Shown here: positions 1 to 8,118 of the stretch, piece after piece | How the letters are laid out: the number at the start of each line of letters is the position of its first letter | Numbering within the stretch: the first letter of the stretch is position 1 | NCBI GenBank assembly: GCA_001802655.1 | Contig: MGZO01000073.1 | Location: 28,818 to 61,520 of the forward strand | Source: Hydrogenophilales bacterium RIFOXYD1_FULL_62_11 | GTDB taxonomy: Bacteria > Pseudomonadota > Gammaproteobacteria > Burkholderiales > Thiobacillaceae | DNA: 32,703 nucleotides | Reading direction: 5' to 3' | Position numbers and translations under genes: made by a program | Notes under the pieces: generated by a model | The model's database searches: none | The model's input: only the letters and a program-made list of their open reading frames with translations | What the model was told of the DNA's origin: nothing

Positions 1-504
1 TCTATTCCTGCTGACAACCAGCTTTTTCAATGGCTCAAGGCGCAACCAGGCGACATTTTAGTGCGTGCATATCTGGCGCAGCATTACATGAACACCGGGC
101 GCATCCGCGAAGCTATCGGTCAATACGAAATTATTTTGCAGCAGTCGCCGAACAATGCTCTTGCGCTTAATAACGTGGCGGCGCTTTACCAGCAGCAAAA
201 GGATCCGCGCGCGCTCGCTACTGCGGAAAAAGCCCACAAACTCAGCCCAAAGGATGCTGCCACCCAAGACACCTTGGGCTGGATTTTAGTGGAACGGGGG
301 CAGCATGTGCGTGGCCTTACGCTATTGCGACAAGCCAGTGCTGGCGCCCCTGCGTCCGCTTCCATCAAGTATCACCTCGCAGTCGCGTTGGTTCGCACCG
401 GTGATTCGGTTGAAGCTCAAAAAATACTCCGGAAGCTATTGCTCAGCAATGCTCCCAAATTTCCGGAAGCAGAAGAGGCAGCGGCTTTGCTGCGAAGCCT
501 CTGA
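1..504 (+). CDS. TPR-repeat protein, C-terminal part (5' truncated by window); probably PEP-CTERM system TPR lipoprotein PrsT-like
   Basis: Frame 1 is open from base 1 (SIPADNQLFQWLKAQPGDILVRAYLAQHYMNTGRIREAIGQYEIILQQSPNNALALNNVAALY...) to TGA at 504; clear TPR pattern. PrsT assignment inferred from the neighbouring PEP-CTERM genes. Confidence 0.7.
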   Translation, partial: SIPADNQLFQWLKAQPGDILVRAYLAQHYMNTGRIREAIGQYEIILQQSPNNALALNNVAALYQQQKDPRALATAEKAHKLSPKDAATQDTLGWILVERGQHVRGLTLLRQASAGAPASASIKYHLAVALVRTGDSVEAQKILRKLLLSNAPKFPEAEEAAALLRSL

Positions 505-550
505 GGCTTTCAAAAGTAGCCGTGCTCGTGCAATTCGGGACGCCCTCGCA

Positions 551-1426
551 CTATGCGAAAGGATCGTTTTTTAGTCCGCCCAAGGCAAAAAACAAACGCA
601 AATCGGTCAAGTCACGGCGATAACGCGGCTTGAGTTCACCCCGCAATGCAGCGATGCGCTGTCGAAAAGCTTCAGGCAGCGGTTTGTCTGCTGTTTTGAT
701 AACAACAAGAAACGGTACTTTGAAGGTGGATTGCACACAAACTTCAAGTGAGAAATATTTGGCCGCCAAGGCCACAAAGTCTTCCTTAAGAAAGGCTGCA
801 CGTAGCGAGCGTTCGTAATCGAGAGAAAACAGATGGGGCTGGTGATGGGCATTGGCATAGGCGAAAAAAATCACTGACTGCAATGATTTGAGCCGCCCAA
901 AGTCAGTTAAATACAAGGCACCACCTGGTTTCAACACCCGCTGAATTTCGGCAAAACACCTGTCCAAATGCTCTGGTGTCGGCAGGTGATGCAAGGCCAT
1001 GGTGCTGATCACCGCATCCATACTGTGATCCTCAAACGCATCCAGGCGGGTGATATCGGCTTGGCGAAAATCTACATTGTGAAGTTTCAGCGCCTCGGTA
1101 TGCAGCCTTGCGTCAGCCAGCATATTGGGAGACAGATCGATTCCGGTAAAGTGGATGTCCGGGTTGAGTTGGGCAATTTGTGCCAATTGAGTTGCCGGAC
1201 CGCACCCCAAATCAAGCACCGTCCGGCATTCCTGAATGACTTGGCTGATGTGGGCTGAATGAAATAAATAAGCCGCTGCCATCGCACCATTGATACGGCC
1301 AGCCTCCGCATAGGCTGCAACCTGCTCCGCATCTTCCATTACTAAATCGGGCTCAGGTTCGCGCGGCAGGCTCCGTGAGACGAGACATTCACGCAGGAAC
1401 GTAGGGATCAGGGCAAGATTGGGCAT
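551..1426 (-). CDS. Class I SAM-dependent methyltransferase
   Basis: ORF 291 aa; motif I VLDLGCGPATQLAQIA, FTGIDLSPNML, MALHHLPTPEHLDRCFAEIQRVLKPGGALYLTDFG. Confidence 0.85.
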   Translation of the reverse strand: MPNLALIPTFLRECLVSRSLPREPEPDLVMEDAEQVAAYAEAGRINGAMAAAYLFHSAHISQVIQECRTVLDLGCGPATQLAQIAQLNPDIHFTGIDLSPNMLADARLHTEALKLHNVDFRQADITRLDAFEDHSMDAVISTMALHHLPTPEHLDRCFAEIQRVLKPGGALYLTDFGRLKSLQSVIFFAYANAHHQPHLFSLDYERSLRAAFLKEDFVALAAKYFSLEVCVQSTFKVPFLVVIKTADKPLPEAFRQRIAALRGELKPRYRRDLTDLRLFFALGGLKNDPFA

Positions 1427-1444
1427 GGGGTATTTTATAAACGA

Positions 1445-1478
1445 AAAACCCGCACTTGGCTAGCCAAGTGCGGGTTTT
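1445..1478 (-). terminator. Intrinsic terminator of the PEP-CTERM gene (perfect 34-bp palindrome)
   Basis: AAAACCCGCACTTGGCTAGCCAAGTGCGGGTTTT, downstream of the minus-strand PEP-CTERM gene; on the minus strand it ends in a T-run. Confidence 0.8.
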
Positions 1479-1524
1479 CTTAACCGTAAGGACTGCATAT
1501 TTGCAGTCCCGTCGTTCCGGTCAA

Positions 1525-2316
1525 TCAGGCAGATTTACGCTTGCGCAGTGAAACGCCCATGCCCAAGAGGCCCAAGCCAACCAGAGCCAGGACACCGGGT
1601 TCCGGAACGGTGGTCAGGCCACGCAGGTCAGCCGAGCCAGCGATACACCATTGACCCTCAACCGCGTCGCCAGTCGTACAGCCGTCTGTATTGTCAAACG
1701 GATTTAGTACGGCATTGTCACCAGAGGTGGTGATCGCGATGTCAGCAAAGCCGCCTGCACCGTCACCAATGCCATCGGAATCGAGGAAAGCGACTACGTC
1801 AGCCTCGCCACCAACAACATCCAGAAGGCCAGCACCGCTAAAGGAGATGACATCGCCGGTAAACTGACCGTTGGATGCAAGCGTGTCGGTCGTGCCAAAC
1901 AAGCCATGCCCTTCCAAAACAGCCCAAGGCGTACCCGTATCGATCAGACCAAAGTTGGTTGCCGAATCCTGTGCCAACAAGTTGAAAGTAGGCATCAGGT
2001 AAACGCGCACCTGCCCTGCGGAGAAATCAACAGTGGTAAAGGTGTAGTCGTTGCTAACGTATTGGTCAAACACAAAATAGAGGCGATCGGATCCGCTGCC
2101 GTAGAACAGGTTGCCGTTCACGGTATTGACTTGGCCGTATCCGAGCAACTGCTGACCGTTGCCGCTAATAAACGTTTCTGCCACAGTCGTGGTTTCAAGA
2201 TGGCTGAGCAAGCCCGCGGCGCCAAAGTCCACACCACCAACAACGATAGCTGAAGCGGAACCGGAAGCCGCCAGGCCCAGACCGGCAATTGCCGATGCGA
2301 TAAATTTCTTGTTCAT
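1525..2316 (-). CDS. PEP-CTERM sorting domain-containing exported protein
   Basis: 263 aa with N-terminal signal peptide MNKKFIASAIAGLGLAASGSASA and C-terminal VPEPGVLALVGLGLLGMGVSLRKRKSA (PEP motif, TM segment, basic tail). RBS AAGGAG upstream. Confidence 0.93.
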   Translation of the reverse strand: MNKKFIASAIAGLGLAASGSASAIVVGGVDFGAAGLLSHLETTTVAETFISGNGQQLLGYGQVNTVNGNLFYGSGSDRLYFVFDQYVSNDYTFTTVDFSAGQVRVYLMPTFNLLAQDSATNFGLIDTGTPWAVLEGHGLFGTTDTLASNGQFTGDVISFSGAGLLDVVGGEADVVAFLDSDGIGDGAGGFADIAITTSGDNAVLNPFDNTDGCTTGDAVEGQWCIAGSADLRGLTTVPEPGVLALVGLGLLGMGVSLRKRKSA

Positions 2317-2389
2317 TTCAAACTCCTTATAAGGAATGATGGGTTAGTAATCTTGCGAGCCAGGCGACCAGCTTCACGCACATCTACAA

Positions 2390-2405
2390 AGCATGTAGCG
2401 TGCCA
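2390..2405 (-). promoter_or_regulatory. Sigma-54 (-24/-12) promoter for the PEP-CTERM gene
   Basis: Minus strand reads TGGCACGCTACATGCT versus consensus TGGCACG-N4-TTGC[A/T]; GG and GC dinucleotides at canonical spacing; predicted 5'UTR about 60 nt. Confidence 0.75.
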
Positions 2406-2409
2406 TAAT

Positions 2410-2446
2410 AAAAATATTGTTTTAATTCAATGTGTTGAATATTTTT
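2410..2446. promoter_or_regulatory. Nested inverted repeats upstream of the sigma-54 promoter (candidate enhancer/activator site)
   Basis: Outer AAAAATATT (2410-2418) / AATATTTTT (2438-2446); inner ATTCAA-TGTG-TTGAAT (2425-2440). Confidence 0.45.
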
Positions 2447-2652
2447 CAGGCTGACGGAGTGCTTGAAGTGTAAATTTTTTCGACATTGGGCGCGGTCTCT
2501 CAGTAAAGCCAAGCGCAAGCCGGAGGTGGTCTGGATCGTTGGTTTTCACGGGTTGTGGCGACGCCGAGTGAGCGTGGCCAGGCTGGGTTCGGGCGAAGGG
2601 GGGGGCTACAAAAGGTCAGGCGCAGTCGATTACCCGGAAGGCAAAGCGTTGT

Positions 2653-3708
2653 TCAGGACTTTTCCAGAAATTGTTCGATGGCTGGCCGGCCAGCTGTGAC
2701 GAGTGGGGGCTTGGCTTTGCCTGTTCTGAACAACATGACCGGCACGAGCGAGCCGAAGTGGATTTTCCAGCCTTCAGCCAGGTCCTGCTGCAACGCTTTC
2801 GGAATACCTGCTGCATCGGCTCCATCTAGTGCATAAAGAGCCGATGCGGGCATGGGTTGCAGGACGCGTCCCAGGCGGGTTGTGGTCAGCCAGATCCGCT
2901 GGAAAACCCGACCCGCCTCGAAGACCGAAGCGGTGTCGGTTTTTTTTACGGTCAACACGCCCAGGTTGGGGGCGAGCCGACACGGCAGGTCGCAGGAACG
3001 CAGCCCCAAAAAGTGGTGCGCGCCAAACCGGTTGGCCATGCGCATGACGGGCCAATGGCGCAGCGTTGAAAAGAGACCGTGCAAGGGCAATTCAACCCCC
3101 AGTGCGCCGGGCGGCAGCCCTGTTTCGCTGGTATCGCGCCAGCCGACGTCAAAGCGGATTGCAGAGAAAAGTTCTTCGTGCAAAACCGGGTTGTGGAAAC
3201 GTTCGGTTTCTGCGCGCCGCATCAGGGCAAGCACGGGTTTTCGATCAGCGGCGGTGTCAAGCCAGTGAAGGGTACATGAGGGGTGAGCGTAAGTAATGGC
3301 ATCCAGTTGAGCGCGCTCCGTGACATTAAACGGCGGCCCCCGAAAACGAAACTGGCGGCTGGTGTGGCGATTCGGGATTTCGTGCCACAAAGGATCAGCC
3401 TGTGTCACGTCAGGCTGCAAATCAATGCTTAGCGCAAGCCCGGGTTGTTCGGGGTCGGGAAAAAGCCTCATATCGGCCTTTACGCCATACTGGCTGGCGG
3501 CAATCGCGAGGTTTTCTGCCAGCGCGCCGAGCGAAAGCAGGTCGAGCACCCGCTGATATCCCGGCTGTTCCCATGCGGTTCGGGTGTGGTGAACCAGGAT
3601 GTGCGAGCCGTCAAGCTGAAAGCGTACGGGATGGTGGTTGTCGGCGGACGGTGCCTGGATGGCGCTTTGCAGCACGCCACGAACCTGTTCCTGCGTGATC
3701 GCTTCCAT
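2653..3708 (-). CDS. Nitroreductase-like (FMN-dependent fold) protein, 351 aa
   Basis: MEAITQEQVRGVLQSAIQAPSADNHHPVRFQLDG resembles the nitroreductase N-terminal APSxxNxQPWRF segment. Start chosen at 3708, overlapping the stop of the upstream gene by one base (TGATG), rather than the 418-aa ORF start. Confidence 0.75.
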   Translation of the reverse strand: MEAITQEQVRGVLQSAIQAPSADNHHPVRFQLDGSHILVHHTRTAWEQPGYQRVLDLLSLGALAENLAIAASQYGVKADMRLFPDPEQPGLALSIDLQPDVTQADPLWHEIPNRHTSRQFRFRGPPFNVTERAQLDAITYAHPSCTLHWLDTAADRKPVLALMRRAETERFHNPVLHEELFSAIRFDVGWRDTSETGLPPGALGVELPLHGLFSTLRHWPVMRMANRFGAHHFLGLRSCDLPCRLAPNLGVLTVKKTDTASVFEAGRVFQRIWLTTTRLGRVLQPMPASALYALDGADAAGIPKALQQDLAEGWKIHFGSLVPVMLFRTGKAKPPLVTAGRPAIEQFLEKS

Positions 3709-4565
3709 CAAGCCAACCCCAGTTGGCGGCGTGCGATGGCGATGGCGATCCGGTTGAGTGGATGGCGGTTGCCACCGGGGCGCCAGGTATGGGCGAGCTG
3801 GTTGCGGTAGCCGTCGAACTGGATGCCGTGCGGTGCGCTCCAGACCTTGCCGCGTTGCAGCAGGATTTTGACCGCTTCGCTGGCCGCCACGCCTGCGCAT
3901 AACTGACATGCAATCACGGTTGAGGGACCTTTTCGCTGTTTCAGGTCGACCTTGTTTTTGTCGGCGAGGTAGTGGCGATGCAACAATCCGGGCGCGAGTC
4001 CGACGAGAAAACGCACGGCTTTTTCCAGTTCGCTCCGACCTGACAGCTGAAAGTAATCTTCGAAACTCATGCCGCCAGGCAGGAAGTTCAGTAATGCCGC
4101 ACTCATGCCCAAGGGCGCAACGGTGATGGCCGGGATACGGTGTTCAGCGCAGTAGGCAAAAAGCTGTTCGCGGGCATCGAAAGCAAAAAAGTCCAGACCG
4201 TCCACATAAAGATCGACATCCTGGAAAAACTGCTCAAGATTAGACGCGTTCACCCCGTCAGGGAAACGCCTCAAGTCACTTTCCGGATTAATGTCGCGCA
4301 CCATCGCTTCAAGCGTGTCGACTTTGGGGCGATTGAGACTGGACATGCTGGCGCCCGCCTGACGGTTGAAATTGGCTAATTCAAAAACGTCGAAGTCGGC
4401 GATATTGAATTTTTCTACACCCAGCCGCGCAAATGTCAGCAAATGGGAGCCGCCGACTCCGCCCATGCCAGCAATGGCCACGCGTTTGTGCTTCAGTTGC
4501 TGCTGCTCGTTGTCAGTAAACCAGCCTATATTGCGCGAAAATGCAGCGCTGTAATCGAAGCTCAT
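3708..4565 (-). CDS. ThiF/MoeB/HesA (E1-like) adenylyltransferase family protein
   Basis: VAIAGMGGVGGSHLLTFARLGVEKFNIADFDVFELANFNRQAGA nucleotide-binding signature; CQLCAGVAASEAVKILL C-terminal region. Confidence 0.88.
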   Translation of the reverse strand: MSFDYSAAFSRNIGWFTDNEQQQLKHKRVAIAGMGGVGGSHLLTFARLGVEKFNIADFDVFELANFNRQAGASMSSLNRPKVDTLEAMVRDINPESDLRRFPDGVNASNLEQFFQDVDLYVDGLDFFAFDAREQLFAYCAEHRIPAITVAPLGMSAALLNFLPGGMSFEDYFQLSGRSELEKAVRFLVGLAPGLLHRHYLADKNKVDLKQRKGPSTVIACQLCAGVAASEAVKILLQRGKVWSAPHGIQFDGYRNQLAHTWRPGGNRHPLNRIAIAIARRQLGLA

Positions 4566-4583
4566 GCAGGTCCGCCTAACACG

Positions 4584-5378
4584 CTACCTACCGTGAGTAA
4601 CACGATTGGTAATGCCGATTTCGTCTGTTTTGCTGAAAAAGTAAGGGTATAGCGACCGTTCGCCATGTGCGCTTTCGGTTTTCCCGCCGAGTAACTCGAT
4701 TTGCTGGTCAACATAATCCAGCTCCAGTCGCAGCAACACGGCAGGCGCATTGACGCGGTTGCAGATGCGTTCCGGGCCGAAATCGGTAAAGCCCAGCATG
4801 CGTTTGTAGAACGCAGCATGGCGTGGATTAACCTCAATCACGACATCTGTATAGCCCTGCATCACCCGGCCATATATGTAGGCAATATGAAAGAGCGATG
4901 CCAGAATGTGTTTTGAGCCGTGTGTTTGATCAACGGCCAGCTTGGTCAGTTCGCAGACTTTACGGCCAGCCTGACGCAAGTCATCTATTTCCTGCTTGTA
5001 TAACTCTTCAACCAACAACCCATGGGGGGTGTCCAGGCCCAGCGTCAGGGTTCCGATGACTTTGTCATCCTGGGACGCCATCAAGGTAATGCGTTCTGGG
5101 GCTTTCTGGAAGTCGTTCGCTATATAGCCGCGCCCGGCATATTTTCGCTGCACAAGCATGCTGGCCGAGCTCACCCGCTCGTTGGAATGTGCCAGCCGGA
5201 TCTTGAAAGCCTGCTCTTCGATTTTTTCGCCCTGCTGAGGCGTGGCACTTTGAGGCTCGGGTAAAACCAGGTCAGTAAGCCGATACGGAGAGATGGCGAC
5301 AATTGTTTTGTCCCATTCTTCCGCAGCCTTGTTGCGCTGTCTAAAACCGGTAAAGCCCTTGGGTATCTTGACGGACAT
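4584..5378 (-). CDS. PEP-CTERM/exosortase-associated acyltransferase, FeeM-like N-acyl amino acid synthase
   Basis: 264 aa GNAT-like protein; FKIRLAHSNERVSSASMLVQRKYAGRGY..., VCELTKLAVDQ, HIAYIYGRVMQGYTDVVIEVNPRHAAFYKRMLGF resemble the long-chain N-acyl amino acid synthase / exosortase-associated acyltransferase family. Confidence 0.8.
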   Translation of the reverse strand: MSVKIPKGFTGFRQRNKAAEEWDKTIVAISPYRLTDLVLPEPQSATPQQGEKIEEQAFKIRLAHSNERVSSASMLVQRKYAGRGYIANDFQKAPERITLMASQDDKVIGTLTLGLDTPHGLLVEELYKQEIDDLRQAGRKVCELTKLAVDQTHGSKHILASLFHIAYIYGRVMQGYTDVVIEVNPRHAAFYKRMLGFTDFGPERICNRVNAPAVLLRLELDYVDQQIELLGGKTESAHGERSLYPYFFSKTDEIGITNRVTHGR

Positions 5379-5423
5379 AAATTAAACCGGGATAAATGAG
5401 ATCGTAGTTAGGGTTGCCATGTT

Positions 5424-5439
5424 AGCCACTCGTTTGCCA
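5424..5439 (-). promoter_or_regulatory. Possible (weaker) sigma-54 promoter for the acyltransferase operon
   Basis: Minus strand TGGCAAACGAGTGGCT: GG/GC at canonical 11-nt offset, partial match to -24 and -12 consensus; 5'UTR would be about 35 nt. Confidence 0.35.
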
Positions 5440-5494
5440 TAGCTGGCAACCTTTTAGTGATTATGGATGCAGGGCTAACACGAATCAGTCTTGC

Positions 5495-6517
<1,023 letters not shown>

Positions 6518-6531
6518 TTACTGAATGAACT

Positions 6532-6558
6532 GGAACTATTTGAAGGTCGGTCGTCTCT
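6532..6558 (+). promoter_or_regulatory. Candidate ECF/sigma-E-type promoter for the sRNA below
   Basis: GGAACT (6532-6537) - 15 nt - GTCTCT (6553-6558), resembling the RpoE-type GGAACTT-N15/16-TCTAA/TCTGA architecture; predicted start about 6564-6566. Confidence 0.45.
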
Positions 6559-6563
6559 GTACT

Positions 6564-6669
6564 GCAGACGGTGTTTCACCGTCCCCCGCTTCTCCTCCCT
6601 GAGCGGGGTGCCTTAACCCTTAAGGCATCTTTTGGCCCCGATCCTTCGTGTGATCGGGGCTTTCTTTTT
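6564..6669 (+). ncRNA. Candidate trans-acting small RNA (four stem-loops, last is intrinsic terminator)
   Basis: SL1 GACGGTG-TTT-CACCGTC (6567-6583); SL2 CCCCGCT-TCTCCTCCCTG-AGCGGGG (6584-6608) with anti-SD loop; SL3 GCCTTAA-CCC-TTAAGGC (6610-6626); SL4 GCCCCGATC-cttcgtgt-GATCGGGGC (6635-6660) followed by TTTCTTTTT. Confidence 0.75.
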
Positions 6670-7318
6670 GTTGGGCGTCCGATTCGATCAGGGATTCAGT
6701 CGATTGCGGCTTCCCCTGTTGAGCCTGGACGAACCAGCCTTCAAGCAAGTCCGTCGCATCCTCCGCCCCCAGGCGCGACAAGCTGGAAAACAGCTGAACC
6801 GAAACGTTGTCGAACGTTGCGAGGGCTTGCTTGACGTTGCGCAGCGTCAACACCTTCTCGCTATTCGATAACTTGTCCGCTTTCGACAGCAGGATGTGTA
6901 CTGGTTTGCCCGTTGGGGTGAACCAGTCGAGCATTTGGCGATCCAGCGGGGTGAGCGGGTGGCGTGCGTCCATGATCAGTACCATTCCGGCCAGTGCGTC
7001 GCGTTCCTGCAGGTAACGCGACAGCAAGCCTTCCCATTTTGCCTTGACTGCGGGCGGCACTTTCGCATAACCGTACCCCGGCAGGTCAACCAGATAGGTG
7101 TCATCATCCACCGCAAAAAAGTTGATCAGCTGGGTTCGCCCTGGTGTTTTAGATGTGTAGGCTAGACGGTTGATTCTGGTTAACAGATTGATTGCGCTGG
7201 ACTTTCCAGCGTTTGAGCGCCCGGCAAACGCAATTTCGGCGCGGCTGTAAGGCAGGTCACGCAGTTGGGCGACCGAGGTGTGGAATTGAGCACGATTGAG
7301 CACAGGCTTGGCAGTCAT
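6620..7318 (-). CDS. engB: Ribosome biogenesis GTP-binding protein YihA/YsxC/EngB
   Basis: [60 protein letters not shown]. Start placed at [12 protein letters not shown] (7318) rather than the longer ORF. Confidence 0.95.
   Translation of the reverse strand: MTAKPVLNRAQFHTSVAQLRDLPYSRAEIAFAGRSNAGKSSAINLLTRINRLAYTSKTPGRTQLINFFAVDDDTYLVDLPGYGYAKVPPAVKAKWEGLLSRYLQERDALAGMVLIMDARHPLTPLDRQMLDWFTPTGKPVHILLSKADKLSNSEKVLTLRNVKQALATFDNVSVQLFSSLSRLGAEDATDLLEGWFVQAQQGKPQSTESLIESDAQQKESPDHTKDRGQKMP
6635..6669 (+). terminator. Rho-independent terminator of the sRNA (inside the 3' end of engB, opposite strand)
   Basis: 9-bp perfect GC-rich stem followed by TTTCTTTTT on the plus strand. Confidence 0.85.
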
Positions 7319-7392
7319 ATTAGTTGCCGCTAAACTACCCGCTTCACCAAATTTTGCAATCCCCTGGTTTTGCAAGCTTTCAGGAGCTCTAG

Positions 7393-8019
7393 ATGAAATT
7401 CGTCGTCTCTTTGGTTGCCGCTTTGGCCGCCACTTCTGCTTTTGCCAACGCACCTGCTGCCACTCCGGCCAGCAAAGGCGACCCCAAGGCGGCAGAATCC
7501 ATCGTAAATCAGGTATGCGCGGCTTGCCACGCAGTCGACGGCAATAGCGTTGCCGCTGCCAACCCCAAGCTTGCGGGGCTGAATGCGGAGTACATCAACA
7601 AGCAGTTGAACGAGTTCAAATCGGGCGCCCGTAAAAACGCCATCATGTCGGGCATGGTCGCGAACCTGACACCGCAAGACATGTTGAACCTGAGCGCTTA
7701 TTACAGCGCGCAGCAACCCAAGCCCGCCACGTCCAAAGATCAGGCGCTGGCTCTGCAAGGTCAGAAAATCTTTCGCGGCGGCGTGATGGGTGCCGGCGTG
7801 CCGGCGTGTGCTTCGTGCCATGGCCCGCAGGGCAAGGGCATTCCCGCCCAGTTCCCACGTCTGGCTGGTCAGCACAGTGATTACATCTATGCCCAGCTGA
7901 ATGCGTTCCGCGTCGAGGCACGTGCAAATGACGCAGCCAAGATGATGCGCACCATCGCCGCCAAGATGACGGATGCTGATATGAAGGCCGTTGCTTCTTA
8001 TATTCAGGGTCTGCGTTGA
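7393..8019 (+). CDS. Diheme cytochrome c4
   Basis: 208 aa, signal peptide, two CxxCH motifs ([18 protein letters not shown]); divergent from engB. Confidence 0.9.
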   Translation: MKFVVSLVAALAATSAFANAPAATPASKGDPKAAESIVNQVCAACHAVDGNSVAAANPKLAGLNAEYINKQLNEFKSGARKNAIMSGMVANLTPQDMLNLSAYYSAQQPKPATSKDQALALQGQKIFRGGVMGAGVPACASCHGPQGKGIPAQFPRLAGQHSDYIYAQLNAFRVEARANDAAKMMRTIAAKMTDADMKAVASYIQGLR

Positions 8020-8062
8020 ACCGATTGACCTTGATTGTGTCCACTCAGTCTTGAGTCTGTTC

Positions 8063-8088
8063 AAAGGGTGACGCAAGTCACCCTTTTT
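8063..8088 (+). terminator. Intrinsic terminator after cytochrome c4
   Basis: AAAGGGTGAC-gcaa-GTCACCCTTTTT. Confidence 0.8.
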
Positions 8089-8118
8089 ACTTGTGCCCTC
8101 TGGGGAAATGTCGAGCAA

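Noticed and set aside
2324-2335. TCCTTATAAGGA palindrome over the PEP-CTERM ribosome-binding site
   Set aside because: Perfect but loopless 12-mer; could arise from the SD plus chance, insufficient for a regulatory claim.
2317-2652. Small ORFs 2463-2699 and 2555-2836 on the plus strand
   Set aside because: Overlap the promoter region and the nitroreductase 3' end; compositionally non-protein-like.
3709-3909. N-terminal extension of the nitroreductase ORF (418 aa version)
   Set aside because: The extra residues (MSVMRRRGGQRSGQNPAATRQGL...) lie entirely within the upstream ThiF-like gene in another frame; the TGATG-coupled start at 3708 fits better.
7319-7453. N-terminal extension of EngB ([18 protein letters not shown]...)
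   Set aside because: Would overlap the divergent cytochrome c4 signal peptide; canonical EngB start context lies at 7318.
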